Below, piece by piece: positions 7,361-13,345 of a DNA stretch of 13,345 nt (position 1 is its first letter; each line of letters opens with the position of its first letter). A program made the position numbers and the translations under genes. The notes under the pieces are model-generated. The model did not search any database and was not told the origin of the DNA. It saw nothing but the letters and a program-made list of their open reading frames with translations. The stretch is from an uncultured Bacteroidales bacterium. GTDB lineage: Bacteria > Bacteroidota > Bacteroidia > Bacteroidales > Muribaculaceae. The stretch covers positions 1 to 13,345 of the forward strand of contig UQDU01000052.1 of assembly GCA_900539915.1 (NCBI GenBank), written 5' to 3'.

Positions 7361-8230
7361 ATGAAATTCCGTACAGAGATTGACATTGACCATACACATA
7401 AAGGAGCGATTTCGTTGGACCAGTCGCTGCTTATGTTCGGGTCCTGCTTCACTACAAATATCGGTGAAAGGTTGCTCCAGGGCGGTTTTGACGTATCGGT
7501 CAATCCTTTCGGGACCCTGTATAATCCGTTAAGCATCGAGGCAGCCATAGGTAACGCTCTCACATCACGCCATTATACCGAGGAGCATCTGATACAAGAC
7601 CTTCAGGGGACATGGCACTGTATGGATTTTCATTCGTCGTTTTCGTCAGAAAACAGTCACACGGTACTGGCGCGTATAAATGCGGCCATTCAAGAGTGCA
7701 ACGAAAGGATACAGACATGTGACTGGGTAATAATTACATTGGGCACCTCGTATGTATATCGCTGGAAAGCATCTGGCGATGTGGTGGCAAACTGTCACAA
7801 ACTGCACCCCGACAACTTCCAACGCATGCTCCTCTCCCCTACCGAGATAGAGGAATCCATAGCCCGATTGATTCTATCCACAAGGAAATTTAATCCGGAT
7901 GTGAAATTCATATTCACAGTCAGCCCTATCAGACACAAAGCTGATGGCCTGCATGCCAATCAGGTGAGCAAGTCGGGATTGATGTTGGCGATAAACAATA
8001 TAGTGAATAAATTTGATGACGTCATATATTTCCCGGCATATGAAATTATGATGGACGATTTGCGTGACTACAGATTTTATGATGACGACATGGTACACCC
8101 GTCGCGTGTTGCCGTCAGATATATTTATGATGCGTTTGCTGACATGTTCATGACTGCAAAGACCATAAGCCAAAGCGAATTGAACGCCAAAGCAGCGGCA
8201 CGTGAACGGCATAGACCTATAATTAAATGA
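7361..8230 (+). CDS. GSCFA domain protein (SGNH-hydrolase related)
   Basis: The 289-residue protein matches the GSCFA family (Pfam PF08885): FRTEIDI at 3-9, MFGSCFTTNIG at 25-35 (GSCFT here instead of GSCFA), NPFGTLYNP (48-56), LGTSYVY (127-133) and a DDDMVHPS block (241-248). By analogy with SGNH/GDSL enzymes, Ser28 would be the nucleophile and Asp243/His246 (DxxH) the rest of the triad; this is inferred. No signal peptide or membrane helix is visible, so it is probably cytoplasmic. Family members lack a well-defined substrate; an esterase or O-acyltransferase acting on a glycan or cell-wall intermediate is plausible. It begins 15 bases after the OmpA gene and is followed 43 bases later by murF-alr, suggesting a wall-related role. 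Confidence 0.85.
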   Translation: MKFRTEIDIDHTHKGAISLDQSLLMFGSCFTTNIGERLLQGGFDVSVNPFGTLYNPLSIEAAIGNALTSRHYTEEHLIQDLQGTWHCMDFHSSFSSENSHTVLARINAAIQECNERIQTCDWVIITLGTSYVYRWKASGDVVANCHKLHPDNFQRMLLSPTEIEESIARLILSTRKFNPDVKFIFTVSPIRHKADGLHANQVSKSGLMLAINNIVNKFDDVIYFPAYEIMMDDLRDYRFYDDDMVHPSRVAVRYIYDAFADMFMTAKTISQSELNAKAAARERHRPIIK

Positions 8231-8238
8231 AAATTAGC

Positions 8239-8255
8239 AGGTGACAAAATCACCT
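8239..8255 (+). repeat. Small inverted repeat before murF-alr
   Basis: AGGTGA (8239-8244) and TCACCT (8250-8255) form a perfect six-pair stem with a five-base loop in the 43-base gap between the GSCFA and murF-alr genes. No T-run follows, so it is not a normal terminator. It might tune translation or mRNA stability. Confidence 0.3.
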
Positions 8256-8273
8256 AATATATATTGAATAGAT

Positions 8274-10769
8274 ATGAAAGATTATACTTTAGCCAAAGTA
8301 AGCGATATCATCAAGCCGAAGGCTCAGTCCGTATCGAATCCCGATGCGAAGATAGAGCATCTGCTGACTGACAGCCGCTCGCTGATGTTTCCTGACACGA
8401 GCCTTTTCTTCGCCATATCCACCAAGCGTGGTGACGGCCATAAATACATACCGTCGCTCTATGCCTCAGGAGTAAGAAACTTTGTCATCGAGCGCATTCC
8501 TGCCGGAGCATCACAGCTGTATCCTGATGCCAATTTCCTACAGGTATCTGACAGTACCGTGGCTTTGCAGCAGCTTGCAGCATATCATAGAGGATGCTAT
8601 GACATACCTGTCGTAGGGATAACAGGCAGCAAAGGCAAGACCACAGTCAAGGAATGGCTGTATCAGCTTCTGCAAAGCGAGGAAGAGGTTTTGCGCAGTC
8701 CTCGTAGCTTTAACAGCCAGATAGGTGTGCCCCTGTCGGTGTGGGGACTTGATGACATGGATACCGTGGCTATATTTGAAGCCGGCATATCCACCACCGG
8801 AGAGATGCAGCCTATAAGCAGTGTGATTCGCCCGAATATAGCCGTCCTCACCAATATTGGGTCAGAGCATGATGACGGCTTCCGCTCGGTATTTGAAAAA
8901 GTCAGCGAGAAATGCCGCCTGTTTGAGGATGCCGACATAGCCATATGCAATATTGATGACCGTGTGGTCAACGATGTTGTCAGTGGCATGGATAATATAA
9001 GCGGTAAACTGTGGTCTGTATCATTTAAGAATCCTGAAGCAAAGGTCTATGTGAGTGCCTATGTCAATATGGGAGACTCTACGGAGATAGAGTATCATTT
9101 TGCAGGCAAGACCGACACGATTGTAGTCCCGTTTGCTGATGAATTGTCTGTCAGAAACATAGCCCTGGTGCTCGCTGTATTGCTGGCACTTGGTAAAGAC
9201 ATCGAAGCCTTTAAGCCGCGGCTGGCGTCACTCTCTCCTATCGACACCCGTCTGGAGGTGCTTGACGGTGTAAATGGATGCCAGTTACTGATCGATGGCT
9301 ATACCAGCGACATGCAATCGCTCTCTCCGGCTCTGGATTTCATGGACCGTCGCCGCACAGAGCAGCAGTCAAAGACCGTCATACTGTCTGACCTGATACA
9401 TGAAGACAACAAGGATGCCTCGCAGATGTATAAGAAGGTTGCAGAACTTTTGAAATGCAAAGGCATCGAACGTCTTATAGGTATAGGTAAAGATATATCG
9501 GCACATGAGAGATATTTCGCATGTGAGACCAGATTTTTCCCGTCGACAGAGGCATTCCTTGAAGAAATGTCGACAAGCGATTTTGACCACGAGCTTATAT
9601 TGATTAAAGGTGCTCCGTCATATAATTTCAAACTTATCGGTCAGAAGTTTGAAGCACGTCAGCATGAGACCGTACTTGAGGTCAATCTCGATGCCATGAC
9701 GGCAAACTATAACTTTTTCAAGAGCTTTATCCGCCCTGAAACAGGCATCGTCGCCATGGTCAAGGCCGGAGCCTACGGAGCCGGCGCATACGAATTGGCA
9801 AAGTCCTTGCAGAGCATAGGAGCGGCGTATCTGGCCGTGGCTGCGCATGACGAGGGCGTAGACTTGCGTCGGGCCGGTATCACGATGCCTATCATGGTGC
9901 TTAACCCCAAAGTGGTCAACTACCCTGCCCTTTTCGCCTACCGGCTTGAGCCTGAGATATATGATTTTCAGATGCTCAAGGAGATAGTCAAGGAGGGCGA
10001 AAAATGTGGCATTACCGACTATCCTGTACACATCAAGATTGATAGCGGTATGCATCGTCTCGGGTTCCTCAAGGAGGATATGAAGGAATTAAAAGCGCTT
10101 TTGCTTAGCCAGACTGTGATAACCCCGAAATCAGTGTTCAGCCACCTTGCAGCCGCGGACAATCCTTCAATGGATGACTACACTCAGCAGCAGTTTGACT
10201 ATTTCGACGCATGCTGTGATGAATTACAGGAAGCATATCCGGGACATCATATCATGCGTCACATACTCAACAGCACCGGCATAGTCCGCTTCCCCCAGCA
10301 TCAGCACGATATGGTGAGATTAGGCATCGGACTCTATGGCATCCCAACACTTGACGACGGTTCGATGTCGGCATTACGCCCGGTATCATCGCTCCATACG
10401 GTGGTTATCTCAGTGAAAAAATGGCCGGCAGGCACTACCATCGGCTATAACCGCAACGGTCTGTTGCATCGTGAATCCATCATCGCCACAATCCCCGTAG
10501 GTTATGCCGACGGTATTGACCGCCATCTCGGCAACGGCCACGCATCATTCATAGTCAACGGTCACAGATGCCCTACCGTCGGTAATATATGCATGGATAT
10601 ATGTATGATTGATGTCACGGATTGTCCCGGAGTCAAAGCCGGAGACAGAGTGGAGATATTCGGCAATAACGTCACAGCTGTAGAGCTGGCCGAAATACTT
10701 GACACTATCCCCTATGAAATCCTGACATCCGTATCCCAAAGGGTCAAACGAGTGTATTATCGCGAATAA
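8274..10769 (+). CDS. murF-alr: Bifunctional MurF ligase / alanine racemase
   Basis: The 831-residue protein fuses two cell-wall enzymes. Residues 1 to about 458 are MurF, adding D-Ala-D-Ala to UDP-MurNAc-tripeptide using ATP: P-loop GITGSKGKTT (115-124), FNSQIGVPL (146-154), TNIGSEHDDGF (193-203) and probable carbamylated Lys213. Residues about 465-831 are a PLP fold-type III alanine racemase: PLP lysine Lys497 (MVKAGAYGAG), KIDSGMHRLGF (588-598, Lys588 and Arg595), RLGIGLYG (682-689), catalytic Tyr744 (VGYADG) and CMD (773-775). The fusion is a known Bacteroidetes arrangement that couples D-Ala supply to its use. Oddity: the MurF loop that usually reads D(S/T)YN reads DGYT (341-344). It is last in the plus-strand operon, followed by a terminator. 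The start ATG is unambiguous. Both halves look intact. Confidence 0.95.
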   Translation: MKDYTLAKVSDIIKPKAQSVSNPDAKIEHLLTDSRSLMFPDTSLFFAISTKRGDGHKYIPSLYASGVRNFVIERIPAGASQLYPDANFLQVSDSTVALQQLAAYHRGCYDIPVVGITGSKGKTTVKEWLYQLLQSEEEVLRSPRSFNSQIGVPLSVWGLDDMDTVAIFEAGISTTGEMQPISSVIRPNIAVLTNIGSEHDDGFRSVFEKVSEKCRLFEDADIAICNIDDRVVNDVVSGMDNISGKLWSVSFKNPEAKVYVSAYVNMGDSTEIEYHFAGKTDTIVVPFADELSVRNIALVLAVLLALGKDIEAFKPRLASLSPIDTRLEVLDGVNGCQLLIDGYTSDMQSLSPALDFMDRRRTEQQSKTVILSDLIHEDNKDASQMYKKVAELLKCKGIERLIGIGKDISAHERYFACETRFFPSTEAFLEEMSTSDFDHELILIKGAPSYNFKLIGQKFEARQHETVLEVNLDAMTANYNFFKSFIRPETGIVAMVKAGAYGAGAYELAKSLQSIGAAYLAVAAHDEGVDLRRAGITMPIMVLNPKVVNYPALFAYRLEPEIYDFQMLKEIVKEGEKCGITDYPVHIKIDSGMHRLGFLKEDMKELKALLLSQTVITPKSVFSHLAAADNPSMDDYTQQQFDYFDACCDELQEAYPGHHIMRHILNSTGIVRFPQHQHDMVRLGIGLYGIPTLDDGSMSALRPVSSLHTVVISVKKWPAGTTIGYNRNGLLHRESIIATIPVGYADGIDRHLGNGHASFIVNGHRCPTVGNICMDICMIDVTDCPGVKAGDRVEIFGNNVTAVELAEILDTIPYEILTSVSQRVKRVYYRE

Positions 10770-10798
10770 GGGATATATTCACGGTTAAATATATCCCT
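10769..10798 (+). repeat. Hairpin overlapping the murF-alr stop codon
   Basis: AGGGATATAT (10769-10778) is the exact inverse complement of ATATATCCCT (10789-10798), and an extra T-A pair closes a short loop. It begins on the last base of the TAA stop. There is no T-run directly after it, so it is more likely a 3'-end stabilising or auxiliary structure ahead of the true terminator. Confidence 0.45.
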
Positions 10799-10814
10799 GT
10801 AAAAAGATATTTCA

Positions 10815-10852
10815 GACAGCTATGGCATCTCGGCCCATAGCTGTCATTTTTT
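10815..10852 (+). terminator. Rho-independent terminator between convergent operons
   Basis: GACAGCTATGG (10815-10825) pairs perfectly with CCATAGCTGTC (10835-10845), an 11-pair stem with a nine-base loop, followed by A and six T (10847-10852). It ends the murF-alr transcript. The same stem read on the minus strand overlaps the stop codon of the membrane glycosyltransferase gene (10844-10846), but only a weak T-run follows in that direction, so it works best for the plus strand. Confidence 0.85.
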
Positions 10853-12016
10853 ATCCAATACCTTATAATCCCTGGTGCACATTTCCCATATCAGTTTCAG
10901 CCATATTATAGTGATGGGCAATGCTTTGAGAGCATAGGGCTTTATGAGACCGTTCCTGATGATTTTGGGCATCAGATCGCTGTGACCGAAACTTGAAATC
11001 ACCAGCGCGACTATAAGCAGAACCACATCTGTGGTAGAGCGTTTCCATGGAGCGGTCACATACCATATGGCCACACCGCTTATGGCTATGACATAGCCGC
11101 TGGATTCGCTGCCCGTGCTGAACAGAATTATAACCATAAGCACAGATGCGACCAATGCCCACTGGAATCCCTTATTTCCATATTGCGTAAGACGGTAAGA
11201 TGGCAGAAGGAACAGCAATGCCGCAGGAATCAGAATCCAGATGTCATTAAACTGTGCCCCTGAAATCCTGTGGGTCATGCCTATGAACGAGATATTCTGA
11301 TAAATGGCATTCTCGTTGAGGGCATTCTTGTCAACAAGGGTCGTAAACCACTCGGAATACTGAGATATGATATAGCCGGGGCTGGATAGCAACATGGGAA
11401 GCACGAAAAATACCGCTCCCCAGATTATGCAATATCCTGCCAGACGTATCTTATGCTTGGAAAACGGAAGAAATGCCAGACCGAGTATTCCATAGAGTTT
11501 GGTCATGGCTCCAAACATGATGAACATCGCAGCCCAGCCGTTTTTGTCGCGGTCTATCGCAGTATATGATGCAATTATCAAGGCCGCGATGACGATGTTG
11601 AATTGGGCCATGAACAGTGCCCCAAGCACCTCATTGGAGACATACCACAGAATAAATATCTTGGCTTTCTTTGACAACGGCATCCTCAGGATGGCGGCAT
11701 ACAGCACTGCACATAGCGACAGAAGCCAGCAAACGAGCGCTATGAATTTCGGCATCAAAGCATATGGTGCTATGATGACGCCGAATAACGGGCCATATAG
11801 ATTATGGTCGCTATATTCCTCGGGGTAGTAGGCATACAGAGACTTGAAATCAACCATATGCCAGAATACCTGACGGAAGATTATGAAATTATTGAGATGT
11901 ACGTCAAGTCCGCCTTTCGTTATAGCTGCCACGACAGCAAGCACGCCCCAGAGAATAGCAATGGTGCGGTAGTCCGAAAAGAAAGGAAGCCGGAAGAAGT
12001 CTCTTATTTTGCTCAT
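10844..12016 (-). CDS. GT87-like (DUF2029) multi-pass membrane glycosyltransferase
   Basis: The 390-residue protein has about eleven hydrophobic helices (for example near 18-33, 74-88, 91-110, 130-153, 161-182, 192-210, 258-273, 285-299, 307-321, 330-343 and 363-380). Its first periplasmic loop (GGLDVHLNNF near 35-44, then YAYYPEEY and NLYGPLFGVIIAP near 61-84) fits GT-C glycosyltransferases of the GT87/DUF2029 group. These take a sugar from a polyprenyl-phosphate donor on the outer face of the inner membrane; Asp38 could be the catalytic acidic residue, but this is inference. The gene overlaps the upstream GT2 gene by ATGA (12013-12016), so the two are translationally coupled. That partner could make the lipid-linked donor. 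The acceptor is unknown. Distant similarity makes family assignment moderate; a polymerase-like function cannot be excluded. Confidence 0.75.
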   Translation of the reverse strand: MSKIRDFFRLPFFSDYRTIAILWGVLAVVAAITKGGLDVHLNNFIIFRQVFWHMVDFKSLYAYYPEEYSDHNLYGPLFGVIIAPYALMPKFIALVCWLLSLCAVLYAAILRMPLSKKAKIFILWYVSNEVLGALFMAQFNIVIAALIIASYTAIDRDKNGWAAMFIMFGAMTKLYGILGLAFLPFSKHKIRLAGYCIIWGAVFFVLPMLLSSPGYIISQYSEWFTTLVDKNALNENAIYQNISFIGMTHRISGAQFNDIWILIPAALLFLLPSYRLTQYGNKGFQWALVASVLMVIILFSTGSESSGYVIAISGVAIWYVTAPWKRSTTDVVLLIVALVISSFGHSDLMPKIIRNGLIKPYALKALPITIIWLKLIWEMCTRDYKVLDKK

Positions 12017-12966
12017 TTATCAGGGTCGCAGATGATCTGACGGTCGTTGTAGGTGTTGACGAAATACGGTGGACGTTGCTTGCTTTCATTAAATACACGG
12101 CCCAGATACTCGCCGATGATGCCGAGCGACAATAACTGCACACCGCCAAGAAACAGTATCGTCACCATCAATGTAGGATAGCCGGCCACAGGGTCACCGA
12201 ATATAAGAGTGTTGACCAGGATGTATATCAGGTATATGAATCCTATCAGGGATGCTACCACTCCGAGTATGGAGGCAATGCGCAAAGGAGATGTCGTATA
12301 GGCAGTCAGACCGTCTACGGCCAGATTCATCAGTGATGACAGCTTCCATTTGGTAGTGCCGTTAAGACGTTCAAGTTGCTCATACTGTATGCCCTTTTTG
12401 CGGAATCCTATCCAGCAATACATACCTTTGGTATTGCGTTGACATTCACGCATCTCGCGCAGAGCATTGAGGCATACACGGTCAAGCAGACGGAAATCGC
12501 CTGTATTGCGCTGTATGGGTATGCGTGTAGTGTTCTGCAATATCTTGTAATAGAGCTGCGAAGTCTTCCGTTTGAACCACGTCTCTTTTGATGACTTACG
12601 TTCGGCATATACATCCTGATAGCCCTCTTCCCAATATTTGATCATCTCGGGTATGGCTGAGATAGGATGCTGCATGTCGCTGTCCATTATGATTAAGGCA
12701 TCGCCTGTGGCATAGTCAAAACCTGCCATCATGGCGATTTCTTTGCCATAGTTGCGTGACAGGTCTATATAGCTGAAGCGTGGGTCTTCGGCGTGAAGCT
12801 GTTTGATGAGTTGCAGTGTATTGTCCTTGCTGCCGTCATTTACTATCAGGAATTCCCAGTCGTAGTCGGGATTCTGTGATGCCACTTCAAGCATCTTTTC
12901 TTTAAGCAGCCCGATTGAAGCCTCTTCATTGTAGGCCGGGAGCAAGATTGTTATCTTTTTCTTCAT
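12013..12966 (-). CDS. Polyprenyl-phosphate-type GT2 glycosyltransferase (GtrB/ArnC/DPM1-like)
   Basis: The 317-residue protein has a GT-A domain: ITILLPAYNEE (5-15), EFLIVNDGSKDNT (38-50), metal-binding DSDMQHP (95-101, Asp95 and Asp97; the usual DLQ is DMQ here) and NTGDFRLLDR (154-163). Two C-terminal transmembrane helices follow (about 229-251 and 263-286) with a short cytoplasmic tail. This layout is typical of GtrB, ArnC and dolichyl-phosphate mannose synthase relatives, which move a sugar from a nucleotide to a polyprenyl phosphate on the cytoplasmic face. The exact sugar is not predictable. It starts 11 bases after the deacetylase stop and overlaps the membrane glycosyltransferase by four bases, so all three form one minus-strand operon. 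Its promoter lies outside this contig. Confidence 0.9.
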   Translation of the reverse strand: MKKKITILLPAYNEEASIGLLKEKMLEVASQNPDYDWEFLIVNDGSKDNTLQLIKQLHAEDPRFSYIDLSRNYGKEIAMMAGFDYATGDALIIMDSDMQHPISAIPEMIKYWEEGYQDVYAERKSSKETWFKRKTSQLYYKILQNTTRIPIQRNTGDFRLLDRVCLNALREMRECQRNTKGMYCWIGFRKKGIQYEQLERLNGTTKWKLSSLMNLAVDGLTAYTTSPLRIASILGVVASLIGFIYLIYILVNTLIFGDPVAGYPTLMVTILFLGGVQLLSLGIIGEYLGRVFNESKQRPPYFVNTYNDRQIICDPDK

Positions 12967-12977
12967 CGGTTTAATAT

Positions 12978-13291
12978 CTATTTTCCCGTATCTAATATCT
13001 TCAGGTATTTGTTGTAAAGGTCAAATATTGTCGAGAACTCTTCACCTTTGTCCTTAAAATGTGAAATCAGGCCGTCAAGTATTTTGTGCATCCCTTCGCC
13101 GGAATTCCTACGTATCATAGCCGGCAACTTGATTTCAGCCATCAGTGAATTGAGGTCATAAAACTCCCACGGATGGAAGTAGGTACAGAAATAACCGTCT
13201 TTCTTGAGCGATGTGTCAGCTAGAGAGCGGTATAGTTTTGGCGGCAACACGTGGGCAGCGAGCCAAAATAGCGGAAATCTGACCCAGGGAG
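12978..13291 (-). CDS. Polysaccharide deacetylase family protein, C-terminal fragment, probably IS-interrupted
   Basis: About 104 residues remain, with the C-terminal block of Bacteroidetes polysaccharide deacetylases: PWVRFPLFWLAAH, then LPPKLYRSLADTSLKKDGYF and YFHPWEF, then a helical tail. The NodB catalytic domain that would carry the metal-binding His/Asp residues is missing. Homology reads back to about 13289, well above the only in-frame start (GTG 13248-13250), so the gene is 5'-truncated and that GTG is not its true start. Upstream the frame turns into unrelated sequence and hits TGA at 13326-13328 with no start codon. The junction coincides with an IS-like end (13292 onward), so the gene is either disrupted or chimeric by assembly. 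Full members deacetylate N-acetyl sugars on a glycan or lipid-linked sugar. Confidence 0.75.
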
Positions 13292-13345
13292 TGTCTCGTC
13301 CTGAAAAAAGTTGACTCCTAACGAGTCAAAAAGATGATAAAATTT
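13292..13345. mobile_element. Probable insertion-sequence terminus (IS3-like), contig end
   Basis: From 13292 the sequence changes from deacetylase coding to TGTCTCGTCCTG followed by AAAAAAGTTGACTC. That resembles the terminal inverted repeat of IS3-family elements, which start TG and often contain an AAAAGTTGA-like core. No transposase is in view, and neither the other end nor a target duplication can be seen. A repeated IS would explain why the assembly stops 54 bases later. Family assignment is from memory of end sequences only. Confidence 0.5.
13304..13329 (-). terminator. Terminator-like hairpin inside the IS end
   Basis: TTGACTC (13311-13317) and GAGTCAA (13323-13329) form a perfect seven-pair stem with a five-base loop. 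On the minus strand it is followed by C and six T (complement of 13304-13309). It could stop transcripts running out of the element into the deacetylase remnant and the glycosyltransferase genes. The short, AT-leaning stem suggests modest strength. Confidence 0.4.

Noticed and set aside
11499..12040. Open frames on the plus strand opposite the membrane glycosyltransferase gene
   Set aside because: They overlap a well-supported gene on the other strand, show no family motifs, and have no promoter or typical gene start.
12978..13250. A complete small 90-residue protein starting at GTG 13250
   Set aside because: Deacetylase homology continues upstream of that GTG to about 13289, so it is an internal codon of a truncated gene and not a genuine start.

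Overview
The window looks like one complete short-read contig from a Bacteroidales-type bacterium, possibly a gut Muribaculaceae relative (the family is a guess). Clues to the phylum are a MurF-alanine racemase fusion, a PorE-like lipoprotein (TPR, beta-propeller, regulatory domain, OmpA), TAnnTTTG promoter elements, and starts without Shine-Dalgarno sequences. The first 41 bases are not biological: they are an Illumina Nextera i5 index plus the read-1 transposase adapter. The last ~54 bases look like the end of an insertion sequence, where the assembly probably broke.

Plus strand, 231-3689: a promoter drives a secreted M48 zinc metalloprotease and an unrecognised three-helix membrane protein; the latter has a strong hairpin within its first codons. 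A second promoter precedes a DEAD-box RNA helicase with a DbpA-type RNA-binding domain, followed at 3729 by recO (recombinational repair).

Plus strand, 4466-10852: a TAnnTTTG element only four bases before the ATG may give a leaderless transcript. It would cover a BadF/BadG-type amino-sugar kinase, the PorE-like OmpA lipoprotein, a GSCFA (SGNH-related) protein and the MurF-Alr fusion, ending at a strong hairpin terminator. The set reads as a cell-envelope unit: sugar salvage, peptidoglycan anchoring, a probable envelope-modifying esterase or acyltransferase, and precursor synthesis.

Minus strand, 13345 to 10844: a convergent operon encodes the C-terminal remnant of a polysaccharide deacetylase, a polyprenyl-phosphate-type GT2 glycosyltransferase and a GT87-like multi-pass membrane glycosyltransferase. 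Together they suggest lipid-linked sugar transfer to an envelope glycan. The deacetylase appears to be cut by the IS-like end. I found no tRNA, rRNA, CRISPR array or defence system, and nothing that I can honestly call a new system. The best leads are the GSCFA/cell-wall operon, the possible leaderless start, the early coding hairpin and the interrupted sugar-transfer operon.
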